Below are positions 37,182 to 44,495 of a stretch of 64,000 nt of DNA, in pieces (the first letter of the stretch is position 1; every line of letters starts with the position of its first letter). Both the position numbers and the translations under genes were made by a program. Location: NCBI RefSeq assembly GCF_000517105.1, contig NZ_KI912149.1:384712-448711 (forward strand), written 5' to 3'. The notes beneath the pieces are model-generated. The model did no database searches. It was not told the origin of the DNA and saw only the letters and a program-made list of their open reading frames with translations. This DNA comes from Fischerella sp. PCC 9605. Its GTDB lineage: Bacteria; Cyanobacteriota; Cyanobacteriia; Cyanobacteriales; Nostocaceae.

Positions 37182-37460
37182 TTACACTATTCCCGTCTGC
37201 GATTCCACTTCAATCAAATCAAAGCGATAATTTTCAATCACTGGGTTTGCTAACATTTGGTCACAAATTCGATCAAGATTTTGACGCGCGGAAGTCTCAT
37301 CCGGAGAAATCAGAATAATTTCAATGTATTTACCAATCCGCACCTGTTCGACGTTATCGTAACCCAACTGCTTCAGCCCAGATTGCACTGCTACGCCAGC
37401 AGGATCTAAAACTGAAGGACGGAGCGTTACAAAAATTTTGGCTCGATACTTCCTTTGCAC
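37182..37460 (-). CDS. purS: Phosphoribosylformylglycinamidine synthase subunit PurS
   Basis: PurS is the small bridging subunit of FGAM synthase and helps channel ammonia from PurQ to PurL. The 92-residue protein matches the family along its length: KYRAKIFVTLRPSVLDPAGV at the start, GYDNVEQVRIGKYIEI in the middle and the final strand NYRFDLIEVE. The start appears to be GTG 37460, with no better ATG nearby. It diverges from the zur-like gene with a 155-bp gap and precedes purQ. Confidence 0.94.
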   Translation of the reverse strand: MQRKYRAKIFVTLRPSVLDPAGVAVQSGLKQLGYDNVEQVRIGKYIEIILISPDETSARQNLDRICDQMLANPVIENYRFDLIEVESQTGIV

Positions 37461-37615
37461 TGACTTTTGCTGAATGCTGCTACGCTCATACTATATCTTT
37501 CTGTTGCAGCTAAGCGACTATAAGATTACACAGTTATTGGCGTTAAGCTAGAAGTTAGCCAAGATATACCAAAATATTAAGTTCAAACACGTTGGCATTC
37601 TTTTTATAACCGTTT

Positions 37616-38014
37616 ATGAAAGCCGTACGCACCCGCAGCCAAGACCGGATTCTCAATCTTCTCAAAACTATCAAACAAGGTATTTCTGCCCAAGATATTT
37701 ACGTGGAATTGCGTAATCGTAACCAAAGCATGGGTCTGGCAACAGTTTACCGTTCTTTGGAAGCCTTGAAGCTTGAAGGCATGGTGCAAGTGCGGACATT
37801 AGCGAACGGTGAGGCGCTTTACAGTTTATCGCAGCAAGATAAGCATCACCTCACCTGTCTGCAATGCGGTACTTCGATTCCGATCAATCAGTGTCCAGCC
37901 CATGAACTAGAAGAGCAGTTACAAGCCACCCACAATTTTAAGATTTTTTACCACACCCTGGAGTTTTTTGGTTTGTGCAACCAATGTCAGATAACTCAAG
38001 CTGTGATGGAATAG
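37616..38014 (+). CDS. zur: Fur-family metalloregulator, probably Zur (FurB)
   Basis: The 132-residue protein has the Fur winged helix (RTRSQDRILNLLKTIKQGIS, SMGLATVYRSLEALKLEGMV with the recognition helix) and two CxxC structural zinc pairs, CLQCG and CNQC, with HH in QDKHHLTC contributing regulatory metal ligands. Compared with iron-responsive FurA and peroxide-responsive PerR of cyanobacteria, the short N-terminus and the SIPINQCPAHELEEQL block fit my recollection of cyanobacterial Zur best, so the zinc assignment is moderate. The 155-bp gap to divergent purS holds no obvious Zur box. Confidence 0.8.
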   Translation: MKAVRTRSQDRILNLLKTIKQGISAQDIYVELRNRNQSMGLATVYRSLEALKLEGMVQVRTLANGEALYSLSQQDKHHLTCLQCGTSIPINQCPAHELEEQLQATHNFKIFYHTLEFFGLCNQCQITQAVME

Positions 38015-38090
38015 TCATTAGTCATTAGTCCTTTGTTATTTGTCCTTTGTCAAAAGCTAATGACCAATGACCAATGACTAATGACAAACA
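38015..38090. repeat. Dispersed repeat C (GTCATT/AATGAC inverted repeat), copy 2
   Basis: GTCATTAGTCATTAGTCC and the partner GACCAATGACCAATGAC flank CAAAAGCTAATG. It is near-identical to 3727-3793 in the same orientation and lies between the convergent zur-like and SPFH genes. Confidence 0.75.
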
Positions 38091-38092
38091 TC

Positions 38093-39100
38093 TTAACTGA
38101 GACGGTTGTTATTTACGGTTGACTCTTGAGTGTTCGATATCGGGTTAGAGTCTGTTCGAGCATCTGAGACAATGGAGCGTATACCTTCCAAAGTGGCAGG
38201 AATCGTGCGAGGATCCATAAACATGACTTTGCTACTATCACTCTTGCCTATAGTCGCGCCCATATCCAGATAACCCAAAGCAAACAGAACTTCCAAAGCT
38301 TTGTGGGCTGTGGAGTCGGCTTTAATTTTTTGAGCTATCATTTCCGCAGATTCAGAAATAGCCTGGGCTTTGAGAACTTGCTGTTGACGTTGGGCTTCGG
38401 CTTTAAGAATCAGCGCTTTTTGTTGGGCTTCAGCTTCCAAAATTACCGCTTTTTGACGGGCTTCAGCCTCTAGAACTTGCGCTTCTGCTTTTCCTCTGGC
38501 AGTATTAATTGCAGCTTCTCGTTCGCCCTCAGAGGTTAAAATCGCCGCCCGTTTGCGCCGTTCCGCCGACATTTGCAATTCCATCGACTGCTGCACTTCG
38601 TGAGATGGAAGAATGTCTCGCAGTTCCACCCGCGTTACTTTCACTCCCCAAGGATCGGTAGCAATATCTAGATCCCGCAACAAAAGTTCATTTACTTCCG
38701 AACGGGCGGTAAAGGTTTCATCCAGTTCCAGTTTGCCCATTTCAGCACGAATTTGCGTCATGACCAAATTCACCATCGCCGCATGGAGATCTTCCACTTT
38801 GTAGTAGGCTTTCTCCATATCGACAATGCGCCAGTAAACCACTGCATCAACGGTAATCTTCACGTTGTCGCGAGTAATGCATTGTTGCGGGGGAATGTCT
38901 AATACTTTTTCTCTAATGGTTTCGCGAAAGACAACTCTATCAAAAAAAGGAGCAACAAAGTTGAGGCCTGGTTCTAATTTTTTGTTATAGCTACCTAAGC
39001 GTTCTACCAAGGCTTCATTGCCCTGATTGACTACTTTAACAGAGCTTGCTATGACGGAACCGCCCAAAACTAAACTGATAAGAAATAATATGGGTTCCAT
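38093..39100 (-). CDS. SPFH/band-7 (stomatin-like) membrane protein
   Basis: The 335-residue protein has one N-terminal membrane anchor ([20 protein letters not shown]), an SPFH domain (about 25-190: [40 protein letters not shown]), then a long Ala/Glu-rich helical region ([20 protein letters not shown]) that should form the oligomer cage. Family members organise membrane microdomains and scaffold proteases. AGGAGA lies eight bases before ATG 39100. It is downstream of an NfeD gene on the same strand, the usual SPFH-NfeD partnership, although here the order is nfeD first and a repeat lies between them. Confidence 0.92.
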   Translation of the reverse strand: MEPILFLISLVLGGSVIASSVKVVNQGNEALVERLGSYNKKLEPGLNFVAPFFDRVVFRETIREKVLDIPPQQCITRDNVKITVDAVVYWRIVDMEKAYYKVEDLHAAMVNLVMTQIRAEMGKLELDETFTARSEVNELLLRDLDIATDPWGVKVTRVELRDILPSHEVQQSMELQMSAERRKRAAILTSEGEREAAINTARGKAEAQVLEAEARQKAVILEAEAQQKALILKAEAQRQQQVLKAQAISESAEMIAQKIKADSTAHKALEVLFALGYLDMGATIGKSDSSKVMFMDPRTIPATLEGIRSIVSDARTDSNPISNTQESTVNNNRLS

Positions 39101-39125
39101 AAATTATCTCCTGATTCTTTATTAG

Positions 39126-39217
39126 TAGGGAATGGGGACTGGAGAAGTAAAAAGTAAAAAGGTAAAAGAAAAAATTCTTTCTTTTGACTTTTAGCTTTTA
39201 ACTTTTGACTTATTTAT
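39126..39217. repeat. Dispersed repeat B, copy 2 (inverted relative to 13744-13824)
   Basis: GGAGAAGTAAAAAGTAAAAA, GGTAAAAGAAAAAATTC and CTTTTAACTTTTGACTTATT appear in the same order as in the reverse complement of 13744-13824. It fills the gap between nfeD and the SPFH gene. Confidence 0.85.
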
Positions 39218-39226
39218 GCCTTCTGC

Positions 39227-39694
39227 CTAGTCTGTATTTGCGATGGAAGAATACTCTGGCATCACAATTAGGGTTGTACCTTCGCGCCTCACTACATAAA
39301 CTCTTTGATTGGGGGCGATCGCTAAATGGTCATCGTAACACCGCGCCCGCCAAGAATTGCCTTCGTATAACACTCGCCCTGGTTTTCCAGCAGGTATCTC
39401 TGTTAAAGTTTCAGCGGCGATCGCATCCTGAATTTTTGACTTACCTCGCGGTGGTGTCAATAAGCGGCGAAAAAGCACAATTAGGAATGTAGAAAGCAAT
39501 AGCCAAACCACAACTTGCAGCCATAACTTTCCTAAAATCACTGGAGATAGCAGCGCCACCACAAAGGCACTAATTCCCATCATCAAAGCCACAAAAGCTG
39601 TGGGTAGAAACACTTCCATTAAACACAGACCTGCTCCTACCAACAACCAAATTACGGTAGAACTTGAAAACCAAATTGCGGTAGAAATTGGCAT
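39227..39694 (-). CDS. NfeD-family membrane protein
   Basis: This 155-residue protein has hydrophobic segments at the N-terminus (STVIWLLVGAGLCLMEVFLP, FVALMMGISAFVVALLSPVI, LWLQVVVWLLLSTFLIVLF) and a C-terminal OB-fold (GKPGRVLYEGNSWRARCYDD, LAIAPNQRVYVVRREGTTLI), the short NfeD type without the ClpP-like protease domain. The OB domain binds partner SPFH proteins in related systems. It is followed by the SPFH gene. Confidence 0.9.
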   Translation of the reverse strand: MPISTAIWFSSSTVIWLLVGAGLCLMEVFLPTAFVALMMGISAFVVALLSPVILGKLWLQVVVWLLLSTFLIVLFRRLLTPPRGKSKIQDAIAAETLTEIPAGKPGRVLYEGNSWRARCYDDHLAIAPNQRVYVVRREGTTLIVMPEYSSIANTD

Positions 39695-39936
39695 AGCGTC
39701 ATCCTAGACACTACATTACATACATTTACGTAAATGCATTTCTGTGATTAGATACAGCCATGCATTCGCTATTTTCAGAAATCGTAAGCTAGAATTTTTA
39801 CTTCAACTTTTTCTAACTTTAAGTAACAACTGTTCAGAGCAAACAAACAAGTCCAGTCTAATCCAACATGCCAGTCTTTGACAGCTAGATTTAATCGAAC
39901 TTCACTCATCAATATTGTCTGGAAATTTACACTTGC

Positions 39937-41868
39937 ATGATTTCTACCCAGCGGATAATTTATTGTCCAAATTCCCTCTGTACTCACCCAATTAATCCTG
40001 TGGACAACAGCCTTTGTGCAAGTTGTCAAACTCCCCTAATTCACCGCTATCTGTGGGCAATTGGTTCATCGGTAGCCAAAATACAACCAGGAGAAAAAGT
40101 GGCTGAACGGTATGAGGTAATTGCACCCCAAATTTGGTTGGATACTCAACCGGGAAAATTGCCAGACATACCTGAAGAAATCCCCAATGAAATTATTCCT
40201 TACCTGCGGTTATATCAACAGCGATTATACCTACCGCAAGTCTATGGGTTTGTTTGTTCCCAAACAGAAGGTGTAGGTGATATTCTCTTGCTGGAAAATG
40301 TGCCTGTAGATGAGGCAGGAAATCTTTACCCAGCGCTAACCAAAGCATGGCAGCAAGCAACAGCGGTAAGACAAGTTTACTGGCTTTGGCAAATTCTCCA
40401 ACTGTGGACTCCTTTATCAGAATTGGGGATGGCAACTAGTTTGCTAAAGCCAGACAATTTACGAGTGCAAGGTTGGTGTGTACGACTATTGCAACTTCAA
40501 CAGTCAGGAAAGCCTAGCCTGAAGCATTTGGGAGAGTGTTGGCAACCTTTGGTAGTGACAGCCAAAACACAAGTGTCAGAAGGCTTGCAAAAAATAGTCC
40601 AGCAGATGTGTAGTCCCCAAGCAGAGTTAAAGACTATTTCTGCCGAACTCAATGCTTTGTTACTAGCAACCGCTGCGGAATTACCCTTAACCCTAAAGGT
40701 AACAGGTGCAACCGATAAAGGGCCGGAAGAACTCATGCATAATGAGGACAATTGTTACCCTAGCAGCAATGATGCGATCAATAATTCATTACTACCACGG
40801 GTAACAATTGTTTGCGATGGTATTGGCGGCCATGAAGGCGGCGAGGTGGCAAGTCAATTAGCAGTGCAGTCTGTGAAATTACAAATTCGCGCTTTACTAC
40901 AAGAGGTTGTAGAACAGACTGAAATCATCACGCCAGACTTGTTACAGCAACAATTGGAGGCAAGTTTGCGAGTTGTGAATAACGTGATTTGCAACTGTAA
41001 TAACGAGCAAAAACGTGTAGGAACCCAGCGTATGGCTACAACCATCGTCATGGCTGTACAAGTGCCACAATGCGTCCAAACTGCTGGTGGGTGGCACTCA
41101 GAGAATGCCCACGAACTTTACTTAGTTAATGTTGGTGATAGCCGTGCTTACTGGATTACCCGCGACTACTGCCAGTTGCTTACAGTTGATGATGATGTGA
41201 CAACGCGAGAAGTACGGCATGCCCGCAGTCTATATCGCCAAGCACTACAACGTCTGGATGCTACAGCCCTTACTCAAGCTTTGGGAACAAAAGATGGCGA
41301 ATTTCTCAGTCCTTTGATCCAGCGCTTCATTTTGGATGAAGACGGCATATTGCTGTTGTGTTCCGATGGCTTAGGTGATAACCATTTAGTAGAACAAAGC
41401 TGGCGAGATTACGCCGCACCAGTGTTAACAGGCAAACTCTCCCTAGAAGAAGCTGTTTCTTGCTGGATTAAACTGGCAAATCAAAAAAATGGTCATGACA
41501 ATATATCTGTGGTTCTCACCCATTGCCGTGTCTCTCCAGATTACCTCGTCCCGGTTCATCAGAAGAAGTTACAAATAGAGACTATCGAAGAAAAACAAGT
41601 AGAAGTTGTCCCAGAAGAACAACCGCTACAAGCAGAAGAATCTGAATTAGCAGAAAGTTCACAAGTATTGCTGGAGTTAGATATTTCTGCAACAACCCAA
41701 ACTTCTGTCAGTACTCAACATCGGCACAAGCCTTTGGTGTTGCTACTAGGATTGTTGGCTTTGTTGGTGGGAGGTACAATTGGGGGATTATTTGCTTGGT
41801 GGCAATTGCATCCGCAAACATTCCAACAGATGTGCAGACAACTTCCCCTCTGTTCGCCTAGAAGGTAG
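39937..41868 (+). CDS. Zinc-ribbon / degenerate kinase / PP2C protein phosphatase fusion
   Basis: The 643-residue protein starts with a four-cysteine ribbon (CPNSLCTHPINPVDNSLCASC) like the one that leads many cyanobacterial Ser/Thr kinases. Residues about 45-240 resemble a kinase domain: ERYEVIAPQIWLD at the start and SLLKPDNLRVQG where the catalytic loop should be, but the HRD motif, glycine loop and DFG are not recognisable, so it is probably inactive. A PP2C domain follows (about 255-535), with NEDN, VCDGIGGHEGGE, VNVGDSRAYW, LLCSDGLGDN and GHDNISVVL supplying the metal-binding aspartates. One transmembrane helix (VLLLGLLALLVGGTIGGLFA) near residue 600 tethers it to the membrane. Confidence 0.88.
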   Translation: MISTQRIIYCPNSLCTHPINPVDNSLCASCQTPLIHRYLWAIGSSVAKIQPGEKVAERYEVIAPQIWLDTQPGKLPDIPEEIPNEIIPYLRLYQQRLYLPQVYGFVCSQTEGVGDILLLENVPVDEAGNLYPALTKAWQQATAVRQVYWLWQILQLWTPLSELGMATSLLKPDNLRVQGWCVRLLQLQQSGKPSLKHLGECWQPLVVTAKTQVSEGLQKIVQQMCSPQAELKTISAELNALLLATAAELPLTLKVTGATDKGPEELMHNEDNCYPSSNDAINNSLLPRVTIVCDGIGGHEGGEVASQLAVQSVKLQIRALLQEVVEQTEIITPDLLQQQLEASLRVVNNVICNCNNEQKRVGTQRMATTIVMAVQVPQCVQTAGGWHSENAHELYLVNVGDSRAYWITRDYCQLLTVDDDVTTREVRHARSLYRQALQRLDATALTQALGTKDGEFLSPLIQRFILDEDGILLLCSDGLGDNHLVEQSWRDYAAPVLTGKLSLEEAVSCWIKLANQKNGHDNISVVLTHCRVSPDYLVPVHQKKLQIETIEEKQVEVVPEEQPLQAEESELAESSQVLLELDISATTQTSVSTQHRHKPLVLLLGLLALLVGGTIGGLFAWWQLHPQTFQQMCRQLPLCSPRR

Positions 41869-42110
41869 GAGTGGAGGAGTGGGAGATAGGGAGATGGGGA
41901 AAGTGGGGGAGTGGGGGAGTAGGAGAGTGGGAGTGTGGGGGAGTGGAAGAATAACCACTAACCAATGTACAGACGTGCCATGGCACGTCTCTACAACCAC
42001 TAACAACCAACAACCAACAATCAACAACCAACAACCAACCACCAACAACCAACAATCAACAACCAACAACCAACCACCAACCACTAACTTGACTGCCGTA
42101 ACACCGTGGA
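41869..42110. repeat. Repeat array: G-rich units, 28-bp palindrome, AACAACCAACAACC tract
   Basis: 41869-41945 is GTGGGGGAGTGGGGGAG-type repeat. 41967-41994 is a 28-bp palindrome with one mismatch (GTACAGACGTGCC arm). 41995-42085 is AACAACCAACAACCAACC and variants. The palindrome sits inside AACCACTAACC...AACCACTAACA, exactly the context of its copy at 63655, so both were probably carried as one composite unit. Confidence 0.85.
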
Positions 42111-42215
42111 GTGAAGATAAAATGGTTAGGCCTCTTGCCAAAGTACCTGGCGACTTCAAATATCGCCTTTCTTTTTCTCCCTATCGATTGGGAAACAAAG
42201 GGTAAAGACTAAGGG

Positions 42216-42258
42216 GACGAATTTAGCTCAAAGCCTGCATGGGCAGGCTTTGTTCGTC
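42216..42258. ncRNA. Double-stem hairpin upstream of ftrV (candidate RNA element)
   Basis: CAAAGCCTGC (42229-42238) pairs perfectly with GCAGGCTTTG (42243-42252) around ATGG. Outside it GACGAA (42216-42221) pairs with TTCGTC (42253-42258), leaving a 7-base bulge on one side. No U-tract follows, so it is not a normal terminator. It could be a leader element for ftrV or a small RNA. The rest of 42110-42360 shows nothing else. Confidence 0.4.
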
Positions 42259-42360
42259 TAGCAGGTATGGAGGCGTCAAATTGCGCCTAAATACTGCTTA
42301 AAAGTCAAAAACAACTTTTGCAAGCAGTCTATTTTTCAAGAGAAGCAAGTTCAATGAGGG

Positions 42361-42633
42361 ATGGCAGTGGAGACACTTGTGGAAAAGCAGAAGCAAGGTG
42401 TAAATTTTGTTATGAAAAAAGGCGATCGCGTTCGTGTTAAAGAATCCGTGGTAGTTTACCATCATCCCGAGCATCGCGGTAATGCTTTTGACCTTAAAGG
42501 CTTAGAGGGAGAGGTGGTAGACATTGTCACTCAATGGGAAGGTAGACCTGTCAGCGCTAATCTGCCGATTCAAGTCCAGTTTAGTAAAAAATTTAAGGCT
42601 CACTTCCGTGAAAAGGAGTTAGAAATTATCTAA
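42361..42633 (+). CDS. ftrV: Ferredoxin-thioredoxin reductase variable (alpha) chain
   Basis: FTR passes electrons from ferredoxin to thioredoxin, linking light to redox control of enzymes; this chain supports the iron-sulfur catalytic subunit, which is not in the window. The core reads GDRVRVKESVVVYHHPEHRG, then FDLKGLEGEVVDIVTQWEGR and FSKKFKAHFREKELEII, a small SH3-like barrel diagnostic of the family. ATG 42361 gives 90 residues; ATG 42412 (MKKGDRVRVK) gives 73, closer to most cyanobacterial chains, so the first 17 residues are uncertain. It is preceded by a strong hairpin. Confidence 0.93.
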   Translation: MAVETLVEKQKQGVNFVMKKGDRVRVKESVVVYHHPEHRGNAFDLKGLEGEVVDIVTQWEGRPVSANLPIQVQFSKKFKAHFREKELEII

Positions 42634-42639
42634 TATCCC

Positions 42640-42861
42640 TCATTGGCGGCGAAAGATTGCATAAAAATTCAGTTCGCCGCGCATCCTTTTTAGTTCTTGA
42701 CGATGCTGCTCTGCTATGGTATAATACCATTCACAATATTCCTGATACTCAGATCGCGTCTTAACTTCCTGATAAAACTGGTGGGTTGTTTGGTAAGCAG
42801 CAAAACTTTCCTCAACTTGAGGTTGAGGCGAAGGAATAATATGTGGTAAGTCTTTAGACAT
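42640..42861 (-). CDS. Small hypothetical protein
   Basis: The 73-residue frame (MSKDLPHIIPSPQPQVEESF) codes for a soluble, mostly helical protein with many aromatic residues (SEYQEYCEWYYTIAEQHRQE). It has a proline-rich N-terminus and a basic C-terminus. It converges on ftrV with only 6 bp between the stop codons, and codon use looks coding. I recognise no family. It is upstream of nothing on its own strand and probably independent of the YdcF-like gene 92 bp before it. Confidence 0.6.
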   Translation of the reverse strand: MSKDLPHIIPSPQPQVEESFAAYQTTHQFYQEVKTRSEYQEYCEWYYTIAEQHRQELKRMRGELNFYAIFRRQ

Positions 42862-42953
42862 AATTTAATAAAGTAAAAAGTTAGAAATTAAGAGCATTTT
42901 TTCAACTCTTATCCATTATTACGCAGTCAATAACTCCTAACTCTTAATCATCT

Positions 42954-43748
42954 TCACAACCAACCTCGTAAGCGATAAACAAAAATACCAACATACTCTT
43001 TCGCTGCTCCAGTAAACTTGTGCAGATTGGAACTATCTGGTAATAAACTCAGGATAGCGGCTTTGGGGGTACTAGCTAGTCCTTGCATATCGCTGCTAGT
43101 CACGAGAAAGTCAGTGGGTGCAGGAATGGCGTCAATACCTTGACGCTTGAAAATAAGGAGCGATCGCGGCATATGCATTGCCGAAGTTACCAGCAAGATG
43201 CGACGAATCCCACGAGATTCGAGTATTTTTTTGACATTCACCGCATTTTGATATGTGTTCAGGGACTCAGATTCTTGAATGAGAGCTTCTGATGGTATGC
43301 CAATTGAGGTGAGGATTTGTGCCATATCCTCAGATTCTGCTAAGCCTTGGTTGTCTTCCCAATCGATGCGACCACCACTGAGAATGATAACAGGAGCTTT
43401 ATTTTGACGGTAAAGTTGAGCAGCATAAATAACGCGATCGCCAGCTTCGTTTAAATCTACACCTGGTCGTGGTGGCAAAGCTGGCTTGGTAGCACCTCCT
43501 AGCACAACTATTGCTTCTGCATTTGGTATTTGTGCAGATGGGAAATATTGCCATTCTAGCGATCGCACCAGTAAATTCGGAATCCAGGCATTACTGCTAA
43601 ATAACAGTAAAATCAGCGCCAGTGTAATAGCGATCGCAGCTGTTCGGGGACGTTTCCACAACATGAAAAGTGCTACCAGCAAAAAAATACAAGTTAGCCC
43701 CAGTGGATAAAAAAATAGTGGCAGCAGTTTGGAGAGATACAAAAACAT
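42954..43748 (-). CDS. YdcF/ElyC-like DUF218 membrane protein
   Basis: Two hydrophobic segments (LLPLFFYPLGLTCIFLLVAL, TAAIAITLALILLLFSSNAW) precede the DUF218 domain: PNAEAIVVLGGATKP, AQLYRQNKAPVIILSGGRID, TYQNAVNVKKILESRGIRRI and LLVTSAMHMPRSLLIFKRQG. This is the arrangement of ElyC/YdcF proteins, some of which affect peptidoglycan precursor and undecaprenyl-phosphate use in enterobacteria. The exact activity here is unknown. The length of 264 residues is typical. Confidence 0.88.
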   Translation of the reverse strand: MFLYLSKLLPLFFYPLGLTCIFLLVALFMLWKRPRTAAIAITLALILLLFSSNAWIPNLLVRSLEWQYFPSAQIPNAEAIVVLGGATKPALPPRPGVDLNEAGDRVIYAAQLYRQNKAPVIILSGGRIDWEDNQGLAESEDMAQILTSIGIPSEALIQESESLNTYQNAVNVKKILESRGIRRILLVTSAMHMPRSLLIFKRQGIDAIPAPTDFLVTSSDMQGLASTPKAAILSLLPDSSNLHKFTGAAKEYVGIFVYRLRGWL

Positions 43749-43868
43749 TGGAGTTAGTGGGTAGTGGATAGTGGTTAGTAGTTAGTGGATAATGAGTTGA
43801 TGGTGAGTTATTTCAAACAACAAACAACTACCTACTAACTACTAACTACTAACTACTAACTACTAACA
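43749..43868. repeat. TAGTTAGTGG / ACTAACTACTAACTACT repeats
   Basis: GTTAGTGGGTAGTGGATAG units are followed by CTACTAACTACTAACTACTA, forming complementary arms. They fill the gap between the DUF218 gene and the next membrane-protein gene. Confidence 0.7.
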
Positions 43869-43879
43869 AAGGTTACTTT

Positions 43880-44395
43880 TTACCTTCGCCAAAAGTCGAA
43901 CCAATTGAAATTTTGAGAAGAACGACGGTAACGGCGAACAGGTTTTCTGATCCGTCGTTTGGTGACTGGAGAACTAGGCTGTTCTTGCTGATCTTCCTCT
44001 ATAGGTTCTTCAGGGAGTTGAGTTCTAGCTTCTTCCTTACTTTGCCACCATGCAATAATCCAGCCGCCACCGATCCCAGCTAATGAACCCAGCAAGATGC
44101 TTATAGATGGTTGATACCCCAAAAACACAAAGCCAAGTAAAAAAAATAACCAGTACTTCAAACCGGCATCAACTCCCTCAGTAGACGCTACAGCACCTCC
44201 CTTGGGGCTAGTTTTGCTTGACGAAGTTATCCATCCTACGGCTAACCCACCCAAAATGCCCAAGAAGATACTTAAAGGTGGCGGATAACGTAACACCAAG
44301 AAAATTAGTGTTAAAAATATCCCGACCAAGATTTGGTTCAAAAAGTTGGGTGAGACGGATAGAAAGTTGCTGAAGTTGTTTTTATCTGGTGCCAT
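43880..44395 (-). CDS. Unknown membrane protein with basic C-terminal tail
   Basis: The 171-residue product has two similar hydrophobic blocks, ILVGIFLTLIFLVLRYPPPL-SIFLGILGGLAVGWI and KYWLFFLLGFVFLGYQPSIS-ILLGSLAGIGGGWI, which look like an internal duplication of a two-helix unit. The tail is acidic (EEPIEEDQQEQP), then strongly basic (TKRRIRKPVRRYRRSSQ), and ends in aromatic residues. I recognise no family. A tail of this kind may bind acidic lipids or nucleic acids, which is speculation. It lies between the DUF218 gene and the phosphotransferase/kinase fusion, all on the minus strand but separated by repeats. Confidence 0.75.
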   Translation of the reverse strand: MAPDKNNFSNFLSVSPNFLNQILVGIFLTLIFLVLRYPPPLSIFLGILGGLAVGWITSSSKTSPKGGAVASTEGVDAGLKYWLFFLLGFVFLGYQPSISILLGSLAGIGGGWIIAWWQSKEEARTQLPEEPIEEDQQEQPSSPVTKRRIRKPVRRYRRSSQNFNWFDFWRR

Positions 44396-44495
44396 AAGGT
44401 CAGGCCTGTTGGCTCAATTAATGTTGTTGGTAGTTGTTTATTGGTTGTTGCAGAAAACAAACAACAAACAACAGTCATCACGAGAAATAGTTTAC

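Noticed and set aside
41995-42085. AACAACCAACAACC tract as a CRISPR array
   Set aside because: Units are 7-14 bp, contiguous and without unique spacers; no cas genes are in the window.
41780-42205. Overlapping 123-141 codon frames on both strands at the end of the phosphatase gene
   Set aside because: They consist of translated AACAACCAACAACC and G-rich repeats; the low-complexity protein is an artefact.
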